Shown here piece after piece: positions 1 to 5,211 of a stretch of 5,211 nucleotides of DNA (position 1 is its first letter; each line of letters opens with the position of its first letter). The notes below the pieces were generated by a model that worked only from the letters and a program-made list of their open reading frames with translations, had not been told where the DNA came from and searched no databases. Source of the DNA: Pseudomonadota bacterium (GTDB lineage: Bacteria > Pseudomonadota > Alphaproteobacteria > Acetobacterales > Acetobacteraceae); assembly GCA_021808985.1 (NCBI GenBank), contig JAKBAQ010000196.1, forward strand, positions 1 through 5,211. Reading direction: 5' to 3'. The position numbers were made by a program, and so were the translations under genes.

Positions 1-9
1 TCCTGGCGC

Positions 10-1230
10 GTGGAAGACACCATCATGCCCCCCAACCCCCACCAGCTTCCCGCCCTCCAGCTCCTGCACCCATCCCAGGCCGCCCAGTCCCGCGGCTATC
101 TGCCATTTCAGCTGCAAGCCCCCGGCGCGCCGCCGCGCACATGGCGTCTGCCCGTGGGCCGGGGCCTCAGCTTTTTCCTCGCCGCGCCGCCCAGCCCCGC
201 AACCCTCTCATTTCCCCCCGGCGAGGCCGTGCTCACGCCCGCCGGCTGGGGCAGGGCGCTGCTCGCGCGCCTCCGCCTGCATTCCAAAAGCCTGCGCCAA
301 GGCGTGCTGGATTTTGACGGCGTGCAAATCTTCCCAGCCGGCGGCAAGCGGCACTACAAAACATACTGCAAGCATGTGCGCTTCGCCCGCCTGTTCCAAA
401 TGCCGCCCGACGGGCCCATCATGCTCGCCCACCCGGAGCTCATCACCGGCTGGCCGCCCGCAGCACCCGCGCACCCGCCCGCCGCCACCACCCCCGCCGC
501 CCCGCGCATCGCCGTGGCCCTGCATCTTCACTATCCCGACCTCTGGCCAGAGCTTGAAACCCTGCTCGCCCGCTGGCGCCATCCCTTCACCTTGTTCCTC
601 ACCCTCACGAGCGCAAACCCCGGCCTCACCACCCGCGTCACCACAGCCTTCCCCGGCGCCGTGGTCCGCATCGTCGAGAATTCCGGCCGTGACATCCGCC
701 CCTTCCTGTCCCTCCTTGAAGCCGGCGCCTTCGACGGGTTTGATCTCGTCTGCAAAATTCACGGCAAGAAATCCCTCAGCCACGGCCGCGTGCCGCTCTT
801 TGGCGACATCTGGCGCCGCGCCGCCTTCCTGGACCTCATCGCCACCGACCCCCAACTGCGCGAAATCATCCAGTTGTTCCAGAGCGACCCCACAACCGGC
901 ATCACCGGCCCCGCCCGTTTCCTGGTCTCCTCCACCCCCGCCGCGCCGCGAGACCTTCTGGGCAAAAACCGCCCCCTGGCGCAAACCATCGCCGCGCGCA
1001 TGGGCAGCCCGATCACCGACAACGCGTTTGACTTTTTCGAAGGCACGATGTTCTGGGCCAGGCCGCAAGCCCTGGAACCCCTGCGGCGCCTCAAATTAAC
1101 CTCGGCCTTCGCATCGGCTGACACTGGCCGCGGCAACGGCGCGCTGGAACATGCGCTGGAGCGCCTGTTCAACCATGCCGCCCGCACCGCCGGCTTTCGC
1201 GTCCAAACCGTCACCGGAGCCCACACCTGA
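10..1230 (+). CDS. RgpF-type (rhamnan synthesis F family) polysaccharide biosynthesis protein with an unassigned N-terminal region; 5' end uncertain
   Basis: The protein has two parts. Residues about 166-400 (numbered from GTG 10) match the RgpF family as I know it: IAVALHLHYPDLW at 167-179, N-x-GRDIRPF at 224-232, DLVCKIHGKKS at 245-255, W268, GITGP at 297-301, EGTMFWARP at 344-352 and ALEHALERLF at 378-387. RgpF-domain proteins occur in rhamnan, O-antigen and capsule loci and act in the cytoplasm on glycan assembly; the exact reaction here is unknown. Residues 1-148 are not recognised and are joined by a Pro/Ala-rich linker at about 149-165. No membrane segment or signal peptide is evident. 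The start is uncertain: the frame is open to base 1, GTG 10 has no clear ribosome-binding site, and ATG 25 has GGAAG at 12-16 with an 8-base spacer. The gene may therefore be complete from 25 or continue beyond the left edge. Its stop overlaps the next start, implying one operon. The family call is firm; the start is not. Confidence 0.85.
   Translation: MEDTIMPPNPHQLPALQLLHPSQAAQSRGYLPFQLQAPGAPPRTWRLPVGRGLSFFLAAPPSPATLSFPPGEAVLTPAGWGRALLARLRLHSKSLRQGVLDFDGVQIFPAGGKRHYKTYCKHVRFARLFQMPPDGPIMLAHPELITGWPPAAPAHPPAATTPAAPRIAVALHLHYPDLWPELETLLARWRHPFTLFLTLTSANPGLTTRVTTAFPGAVVRIVENSGRDIRPFLSLLEAGAFDGFDLVCKIHGKKSLSHGRVPLFGDIWRRAAFLDLIATDPQLREIIQLFQSDPTTGITGPARFLVSSTPAAPRDLLGKNRPLAQTIAARMGSPITDNAFDFFEGTMFWARPQALEPLRRLKLTSAFASADTGRGNGALEHALERLFNHAARTAGFRVQTVTGAHT
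12..16 (+). promoter_or_regulatory. Candidate ribosome-binding site for ATG 25 of the RgpF-type gene
   Basis: GGAAG lies 8 bases upstream of ATG 25, within the usual Shine-Dalgarno range. It favours ATG 25 over GTG 10 if the gene begins inside the window. The frame is open to the left edge, so the match could be chance inside a longer gene. Confidence 0.35.
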
Positions 1231-1232
1231 TG
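1228..1232 (+). other. TGATG stop/start overlap (translational coupling)
   Basis: The TGA stop of the RgpF-type gene (1228-1230) shares its last base with the ATG of the next gene (1230-1232). Such overlaps usually mean co-transcription and reinitiation by the same ribosome. A GGAG at 1216-1219, 10 bases before the ATG, may help as a weak ribosome-binding site. Confidence 0.8.
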
Positions 1233-2471
1233 GCCAGCCTTCTCGACCATTACTACAAATGGCGCCAGCGCAAATCATACAGCGCCGCCAGCGGCCAAAA
1301 GGCGCTCATCCTCGCCTGGTCGCATTCCAGCAACACGGTGCTCTCCCTGGCCGGCTCACTCGCCGGCGGATTGCGGGCGAATCATATCGATGTGACAATT
1401 CTGAACCTCAGCGACAAACATCAGAAGCGCCAGCTCGGAACATTCCACCGGCAATTTTTCAGCCATGTCTTCCTCATGGGCTCCGTGCCTCTCCGGCATG
1501 ATTGCAACGGCCTGCCGATTTTTGATTATTTCGAAGCCGATATCTATTTCTGGGTCCTCGACCCCATCATCTACGACCTCGCCTCCACCCCCAAAACCGC
1601 CGCCTATTTCGCCAGAGCCCGCCAATCCACCCGGCTGCGCTGCCTCTTTCCGGACCGTTCCTACATGCAATTCGTTGAAAGCTGGATCGGCGAGAGATGC
1701 ATCTACTTCCCCTTCGCCGGCACTTTCAGCCCGGCGGACGAATCACAAAACCGCAACGATATTTCCGCTCAGCGACAACCAAAAATCGCCGTCCTGGCGA
1801 ATATCGGCCAGGAGCTGAACATCCACGCCTCCCGGCCCTTGCCTGAGATCATCGCGGAGCTGGACCCTTTCGGGCTGGACGATCGCGGCAAAACCCGCCT
1901 CGCCGAACATGTCATGCATGACGAGGCGCACGCCAACATCGCCATCTCCGTCTCCAATTTCATGCAAATCCCACCAGGGGAAATGTATACCCCCCGCATC
2001 ATCGGCCTGCTCACTGCGCTCGATGCGTCCGAGAAACGCCGCCGCCGCATCCTGATCCTCAATTCAGTCCGCACCGCGCGCATTGATATCATCGGCACCG
2101 GCTGGCAAAACATTCTCGGCGCGCGGCCCAACATCTCATATTCAAAAACCCCGGTCCGTCACGAATCCCTGGCCGCCCTGTTCGCCAATTACAAAGTCCT
2201 GCTAGACTTTTCACCAAACTGGGACCATGGCTTCAACGACCGTGTCATCACCAGCATCGCCGCCGGCTGCCGTGTCGTCACCTCCCGCAACGCCGCCACC
2301 GCCGAGCTTGGCGAAGCCGCCAGCCTCGTCGCCACCTACCCCATGGTGCACCCCGAGCCAGCAGCCGAATTACAAAAAGCCCTGTCCGCACCACCAATTG
2401 ATGAAAACATGAAATCCCGCCTCGCGGATGCTCACAGCTGGAGCGCGCGCCTGCGCCACCTCCTCGCCTAA
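1230..2471 (+). CDS. GT-B-like glycosyltransferase (family 1 / CgeB-like)
   Basis: This 413-residue protein probably transfers a sugar from a nucleotide donor onto a growing surface glycan in the cytoplasm. The first Rossmann-like half opens with the strand KALILAWSHSSN at 24-35 and continues to a second strand at 53-60 (DVTILNL). The C-terminal half has RIDIIGTGWQ at 284-293. It then has the stretch at 314-354 that is typical of the second domain of GT-B enzymes: a YKVLLDFSPNW strand (321-331), G334, R338, and the IAAGCRVVTSRN segment (343-354), corresponding to the familiar 'E/S-x-x-A-x-G' donor-binding region. The usual acidic residue near that segment is not obvious: the sequence reads RVITSIAAGC, with Ser where many relatives have Glu. 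There is no signal peptide or clear membrane helix. The start is fixed by overlap with the previous stop. The gene ends convergently with the methyltransferase gene. The fold assignment is fairly sure; donor and acceptor are unknown. Confidence 0.78.
   Translation: MASLLDHYYKWRQRKSYSAASGQKALILAWSHSSNTVLSLAGSLAGGLRANHIDVTILNLSDKHQKRQLGTFHRQFFSHVFLMGSVPLRHDCNGLPIFDYFEADIYFWVLDPIIYDLASTPKTAAYFARARQSTRLRCLFPDRSYMQFVESWIGERCIYFPFAGTFSPADESQNRNDISAQRQPKIAVLANIGQELNIHASRPLPEIIAELDPFGLDDRGKTRLAEHVMHDEAHANIAISVSNFMQIPPGEMYTPRIIGLLTALDASEKRRRRILILNSVRTARIDIIGTGWQNILGARPNISYSKTPVRHESLAALFANYKVLLDFSPNWDHGFNDRVITSIAAGCRVVTSRNAATAELGEAASLVATYPMVHPEPAAELQKALSAPPIDENMKSRLADAHSWSARLRHLLA
2468..2471. other. 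Four-base overlap of two convergent stop codons
   Basis: The bases CTAA hold TAA (2469-2471) for the rightward glycosyltransferase and TAG (2468-2470, read on the - strand) for the leftward methyltransferase. There is no intergenic space, so any terminator for either unit must lie inside the opposing coding sequence. Confidence 0.95.
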
Positions 2472-3520
2472 CCAGGCCGGCGCGCCGTCAGGGCAAAGCT
2501 CTCGCCTGTCTCCGGCGCGCGAAAGCCGCCCTCATTCGCCGCGCGCGCCTGTTTTTTCACCCCCGTTTCCCATCCCGGCGGCGAATCCTCCTGCTGCGGG
2601 TTCAACCCCAGCCGCATCGCCAGGCTTTGCCGGAAGTAAGATTCCGCCGTCCCCTCCGCGGCCAGCATTTTCATGTCCACAAAGCCCGCCTCACGCAAAA
2701 CCCGGCTCAGGCTGTCATAAGTATACAGGCACAAATGCCGTGGCGCCTCCAGGCCGCGCCAGAACTCGCCAAACAGCGCCAGCCCGGCCGCATGCAAATT
2801 CGGCTGCGAGAGCCAAACCCGCCCGCCCGGCCGCAACAGCCTGAGAATCTCCGCCGCCGCCTCGCGTGGCCGATGCAAATGTTCGAATACATGATTCAGA
2901 AAAATATAATCGAACGTATTTTCCGGCAGTCCCGTATGCGGCAGCAGCCCCGCGCGCACATCCAGCCCCGCCGCCCGCCCGCGGCTCACGGCATCCTCAT
3001 CCGGCTCCAGCCCCACCGCCGCATAGCCCAAATCGCGCGCCGTCATCAAAAAGCTGCCATTGCCGCAGCCCACATCCAGCACCAGCGCCCCCTCGCGCGC
3101 CGGCGCCGGCAAATGCCTGATGGCATAATCCGCCCTTGAAGCCTTGGCCCGGTCAAATTTGAAAATCAGCTTCCCGAGCGGCCACGCGCCGGAGAAATCA
3201 TAGCCATAATGCGCATTGTAGTAACCCAGCTGCCGGCGCACCTTCACCCGCCGGCGCTGTCCAGAAATCGCGCTCTCCGGCCGCGCATGCGTATAATAAT
3301 TTTGGTACGCCCGGCCAATGGAATGCTCATTCGGCCGTGGGTCGAGATACGCCGCCTCGCACCCCAGGCAGCGCCACATCATCCAATCCCCCGGCGCAAC
3401 CTGAAACGCACGATCGCGCAAACCGCTGAAGAGCACGGAGCGGGCAGCACCACCGCAGGCTGGGCATTCGCCAAGCCATTCAAGGTCTTGCGCGGGCCAT
3501 TTGTCTCCAAGGTTGGTCAT
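2468..3520 (-). CDS. Class I SAM-dependent methyltransferase with N-terminal zinc-binding Cys motif
   Basis: The 350-residue protein carries a Rossmann SAM-binding core: motif I VLDVGCGNG at 147-155, an acidic residue at the end of strand 2 (GLEPDED, E172), motif II FDYIFLNHVFEHLH at 203-216, and motif III LLRPGGRVWLSQPN at 228-241. This pattern is typical of the Methyltransf_11/23-type group. Residues 19-54 hold two CxxC pairs (C19/C22 and C51/C54), which probably bind zinc. A similar Cys-rich head is known in sugar C-methyltransferases and in many cell-surface glycan methyltransferases, but the substrate here is not determined. The ATG at 3518-3520 has only a weak ribosome-binding site (GGA 8 bases upstream). 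The short head before the first Cys supports this start. It lies 39 bp downstream of the family 2 glycosyltransferase on the same strand and is probably co-transcribed with it. An inferred role is methylating a sugar or chain end of the same glycan. Confidence 0.85.
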   Translation of the reverse strand: MTNLGDKWPAQDLEWLGECPACGGAARSVLFSGLRDRAFQVAPGDWMMWRCLGCEAAYLDPRPNEHSIGRAYQNYYTHARPESAISGQRRRVKVRRQLGYYNAHYGYDFSGAWPLGKLIFKFDRAKASRADYAIRHLPAPAREGALVLDVGCGNGSFLMTARDLGYAAVGLEPDEDAVSRGRAAGLDVRAGLLPHTGLPENTFDYIFLNHVFEHLHRPREAAAEILRLLRPGGRVWLSQPNLHAAGLALFGEFWRGLEAPRHLCLYTYDSLSRVLREAGFVDMKMLAAEGTAESYFRQSLAMRLGLNPQQEDSPPGWETGVKKQARAANEGGFRAPETGESFALTARRPG

Positions 3521-3559
3521 AGCCTGTATCCATTAGTCCGTCGTCACAACCGGCCAACC

Positions 3560-4417
3560 TCACCGCAGGAGGCCCTTCACGGCACGGTTAACCTTCTTTT
3601 CAAATCGTTTCAAAACATTTCTTAGCCGATAAGCGATGATCCGTCGATCCAGCCCGCACAAACGTCCCAGGCTCATTTGCGCGCAGGTCGTCTGCATCAG
3701 CCGTGGCCGCAGCACGCGATTCCATTTTTCCTCAAACGCGCGCTGCGCCAAATGAAAATCCGCAGCCATCCGCCCCAGCCCGAGATGCCGCAAATGAAAA
3801 TCAATCACATAAGCGTTAAAACCCATTATCTCCGCATTGAGACAAATATCCGTTCCATAAAAATGAAACCCGGATAAATCATTGGAAAATCCAAGCCGCG
3901 CATGCCGCCGCACGATGATGAAATTTTCATCCAATGACATCACTTTTCGTGGAAACGGGCCGATGCTCTGGTTTTCCCCATAAATATCCGAAATCCGCAT
4001 GGCCAATATATTCAGCGCCACCACGCCGGCATTCCCCGCCAGCCCCCACCGTGCATCCATCGCGCCCAGCTCCGCCAGCCTCCGCTCCAGCACGTCCCGG
4101 TCATCAAAACACAGCCTGATATCCTGGTGGCATAAAATAACAAATTCGCCCCGCGCGGCATTGAGCAGGCGGTTCAGCCCCTCATAGGCTGAAACCTGAG
4201 TCCCGCCGGCATTGTTGATATATAAATACTCGCAATCATCAGTGCCGAACCCCGCTTGCAGAAAACTCTCCAGCGTGGCCTCATATTCATCCCGCCGCGT
4301 CACCAGCGTGCCGACTGAAAATCGAACCCTCCGGCCTCCATCCGCCCGGCCATCCAAAAAATCACCTGAAATTTCCTGGGTAAAGTCAAACCTCCGCGCT
4401 GTCTCACGCATCGCCAT
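3560..4417 (-). CDS. GT-A-like glycosyltransferase (family 2 type)
   Basis: This 285-residue protein resembles the small family 2-like glycosyltransferases (Glyco_tranf_2_5 type). Strand 1 is FSVGTLVTRRDEY (33-45). A second strand, YLYINNAGG, at 64-72 replaces the usual 'vDNgS' region. The helix/strand NRLLNAARGEFVILCHQDIRL at 82-102 places HQD (97-99) where many GT-A enzymes have DxD. Later come SLDENFIIVRR (161-171) and the FYGTDICLNAEIMGF segment (187-200) with D190 as a likely catalytic base, then H211. The last 35 residues are strongly basic and may lie against membrane lipid or a polyanion; no membrane helix is seen. An in-frame TGA lies 9 bases upstream of ATG 4417 (4427-4429), so the start is 4417 or the ATG two codons later. 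GAAG sits 7 bases before 4417 and supports it. It is the first gene of a leftward unit with the methyltransferase. Confidence 0.8.
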   Translation of the reverse strand: MAMRETARRFDFTQEISGDFLDGRADGGRRVRFSVGTLVTRRDEYEATLESFLQAGFGTDDCEYLYINNAGGTQVSAYEGLNRLLNAARGEFVILCHQDIRLCFDDRDVLERRLAELGAMDARWGLAGNAGVVALNILAMRISDIYGENQSIGPFPRKVMSLDENFIIVRRHARLGFSNDLSGFHFYGTDICLNAEIMGFNAYVIDFHLRHLGLGRMAADFHLAQRAFEEKWNRVLRPRLMQTTCAQMSLGRLCGLDRRIIAYRLRNVLKRFEKKVNRAVKGLLR

Positions 4418-4501
4418 ACCCCCGCTTCACGTCCACCCCGAGGCATAGCCATATTTGCCCGGTTTGAGAATGCCGCCGCCATCCCTCCCGGCACATGAAC
4501 C

Positions 4502-4531
4502 TTGACAAGTCATGACTAAAGTGTCGATTAT
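4502..4531 (+). promoter_or_regulatory. Candidate sigma70-type promoter for the VOC gene
   Basis: TTGACA at 4502-4507 is a perfect -35 consensus. GATTAT at 4526-4531, after an 18-base spacer, is a 4-of-6 match to the -10 consensus. Transcription would start near 4538-4540, giving an untranslated leader of about 80 bases before ATG 4621. The -35 box is convincing; the -10 box is ordinary. Confidence 0.55.
4508..4517. promoter_or_regulatory. Perfect 10-bp palindrome between -35 and -10 (possible operator)
   Basis: AGTCATGACT equals its own reverse complement and sits directly after the -35 box. A repressor bound there would block RNA polymerase. A second, offset pair of arms, TTGACA (4502-4507) and TGTCGA (4522-4527), matches at 5 of 6 positions. 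The regulator is unknown; none is encoded in the window. Confidence 0.4.
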
Positions 4532-4548
4532 TGGACGAATTAGACGAG
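4531..4548 (+). repeat. Imperfect tandem 9-bp repeat around the predicted transcription start
   Basis: TTGGACGAA (4531-4539) is followed at once by TTAGACGAG (4540-4548), with 7 of 9 bases identical. The shared core GACGA recurs 9 bp apart, close to one helical turn, so it could be a paired binding site on one DNA face. With only two copies, chance is possible. Confidence 0.35.
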
Positions 4549-4557
4549 GCACGGGCC

Positions 4558-4573
4558 CCGCCGCGCGCGGCGG
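4558..4573. repeat. Perfect 16-bp GC palindrome in the VOC leader
   Basis: The bases CCGCCGCGCGCGGCGG form a perfect inverted repeat with no loop. As RNA it could fold into a short, very stable hairpin with some central bases unpaired, about 50 bases upstream of the start codon. No T-run follows, so it is not a standard terminator. GC-rich DNA gives such palindromes by chance fairly often. Confidence 0.5.
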
Positions 4574-4587
4574 CGCCATCGGCGGCT

Positions 4588-4602
4588 CCGGCCATCAGCC
4601 GG
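4588..4602 (+). other. Small stem-loop just upstream of the VOC ribosome-binding site
   Basis: CCGGC (4588-4592) and GCCGG (4598-4602) can pair as a 5-bp stem with a 5-base CATCA loop. It ends 8 bases before GGAG 4611-4614. It could influence ribosome access, but the stem is short and this is an inference only. Confidence 0.25.
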
Positions 4603-4610
4603 GCAGGGGG

Positions 4611-4614
4611 GGAG
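4611..4614 (+). promoter_or_regulatory. Ribosome-binding site of the VOC gene
   Basis: GGAG is 6 bases upstream of ATG 4621, an ideal spacing, and it decides the start. It overlaps the end of a run of seven G (4606-4612). Confidence 0.75.
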
Positions 4615-4620
4615 AGAGCG

Positions 4621-5211
4621 ATGACAGAGAGCTTGCGGCTAAACGGGGTGCACCACACGGCCCGCCCCACCTGGAAATTGCGGGAAACCATGGAATTCTA
4701 CCAAGACATCATGGGCCTGCCCCTCATCCATTGCGTCAGCGCGCGCGGCTGGGGCAATGACGGCCACCCCGATTTCCTGCATTTCTTTTTTGACAGCGGC
4801 AACGGCAGCACCATCGCCTTTTTTTACTATCTGGGCGCCACCCAGCCCGCGCACCTCATCCACCACCCAAGGTATGACAGTGACGCCACCCACACCGCCT
4901 GGAAGGTCGACAGCCGCGCCGAGCTTCTCGCCTGGCGCGCCCGCCTGGAAGACCGGGGCGTCCCCATCATGTACCAGATCGAGCATGAAATCGTGGAATC
5001 GATCTATTTCCGCGACCCCAACGGCTACTTCATAGAAATCGGCACGCCCGTGCGCCCCATCCTCCCGCTGGACATCGCCGACGCCGAACTCACCATGCGC
5101 GCCGCCATCGCCGAGGAGCAGCGCCGCCTCAGCGCGGGCCTGGGCAAATTGCGGCATGTGGAGTCAATCTACCAGGCCAAGGGCGCGGTCCTGGAAACCC
5201 TGCTGGACGGC
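4621..5211 (+). CDS. VOC superfamily protein (glyoxalase / extradiol dioxygenase-like), 3' end outside window
   Basis: The frame is open from ATG 4621 to the right edge (197 codons, no stop), so the protein is cut at its C-terminus. A VOC domain covers residues about 6-142. It starts with LNGVHHTARPTWKLRETMEFY (7-27), has D51-F57 (DFLHFFF), HTAWKVD at 91-97 and the hallmark FRDPNGYFIEI at 130-140. Likely metal ligands are H11 or H12, H91 and E139, the usual His/His/Glu set of metal-dependent family members. Such enzymes cleave aromatic rings or handle glutathione conjugates; which applies here cannot be told, and many act as dimers. Residues 143-197 form an extension beyond a single VOC domain, rich in Ala, Glu, Arg and Leu and probably helical; a second VOC half is not visible. 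It starts right after a strong ribosome-binding site and has its own promoter candidate, facing away from the glycan genes, so it is probably functionally separate. Confidence 0.85.
   Translation, partial: MTESLRLNGVHHTARPTWKLRETMEFYQDIMGLPLIHCVSARGWGNDGHPDFLHFFFDSGNGSTIAFFYYLGATQPAHLIHHPRYDSDATHTAWKVDSRAELLAWRARLEDRGVPIMYQIEHEIVESIYFRDPNGYFIEIGTPVRPILPLDIADAELTMRAAIAEEQRRLSAGLGKLRHVESIYQAKGAVLETLLDG

Larger units (their letters stand above)
4418..4620. other. Divergent intergenic region between the glycan locus and the VOC gene
   Basis: This 203-bp gap is the only sizeable non-coding stretch. Its right half carries the promoter, palindromes and ribosome-binding site of the VOC gene, listed separately. 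For the leftward glycosyltransferase I see a ribosome-binding site but no convincing promoter. I found no tRNA, small protein gene or clear terminator here. Confidence 0.7.

Noticed and set aside
208..1068. A 286-codon open frame on the - strand opposite the RgpF-type gene
   Set aside because: It is rich in Gly, Ala and Glu, which is the usual mirror of a GC-rich gene with G/C at third positions. It has no recognisable motif, and the + strand frame carries clear family motifs.
314..1099. A 261-codon open frame on the + strand in another frame of the RgpF-type gene
   Set aside because: The product is almost all Pro, Ser, Ala and Thr, typical of a shadow frame.
2479..2486. GGCGCGCC palindrome beside the convergent stops, considered as part of a terminator
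   Set aside because: It is a short loop-less GC palindrome without a T-run, inside the methyltransferase coding region, and common by chance in GC-rich DNA.
2627..3139. A 170-codon + strand open frame opposite the methyltransferase
   Set aside because: Arg/Gln/Pro-rich translation with no motif. The - strand frame has all the SAM-binding motifs.
3521..3559. The 39-bp gap between the two - strand genes as a promoter or terminator site
   Set aside because: No inverted repeat with a T-run and no promoter-like pair was seen; it looks like a plain intra-operon spacer.
4443..4480. A possible - strand promoter for the family 2 glycosyltransferase (TTCTCA, 17 bases, TATGCC)
   Set aside because: Only 4 of 6 and 3 of 6 matches to consensus, not better than chance.
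4512..4760. An 82-codon + strand frame starting in the divergent region, a possible leader or upstream gene
   Set aside because: Its ATG lies between the -35 and -10 boxes of the candidate promoter, it has no ribosome-binding site, and it overlaps the VOC gene out of frame with a low-complexity product.

Overview
The window is a GC-rich bacterial segment with dense genes, short intergenic gaps and codons that favour C or G at the third position. The style suits an alphaproteobacterium, possibly an Acetobacteraceae-like organism. That placement is a weak inference from composition and protein flavour, since no rRNA, tRNA or marker gene is present.

Positions 1-4417 look like part of a surface-polysaccharide (O-antigen, capsule or exopolysaccharide) locus. 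On the + strand, a protein with a C-terminal RgpF-type (rhamnan synthesis protein F) domain is joined by a TGATG stop/start overlap to a GT-B-like glycosyltransferase. They face two genes on the - strand: a GT-A-like (family 2) glycosyltransferase, then 39 bp later a class I SAM-dependent methyltransferase with an N-terminal zinc-binding Cys motif. The two pairs converge and their stop codons overlap by 4 bp, leaving no room for an intergenic terminator. A plausible joint role is adding and modifying sugars on one glycan: two glycosyltransferases, an RgpF-type enzyme and a methyltransferase that may modify a sugar or a chain end. The acceptor, the donor sugars and the methylated position cannot be read from the sequence.

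Positions 4418-4620 form the only sizeable intergenic region (203 bp), lying between divergent genes. It holds a good sigma70-like promoter candidate pointing right, a perfect 10-bp palindrome between its -35 and -10 boxes, an imperfect 9-bp tandem repeat just downstream, a 16-bp GC palindrome in the predicted leader, and a strong ribosome-binding site.

Positions 4621-5211 encode the first 197 residues of a VOC (glyoxalase/extradiol dioxygenase-like) protein that runs off the right edge. It is probably a metal-dependent enzyme unrelated to the glycan locus. I see no mobile element, CRISPR array, tRNA or rRNA. Nothing here forms a clearly new system. The most interesting points are the unassigned N-terminal region of the RgpF-type protein and the layered signals upstream of the VOC gene.
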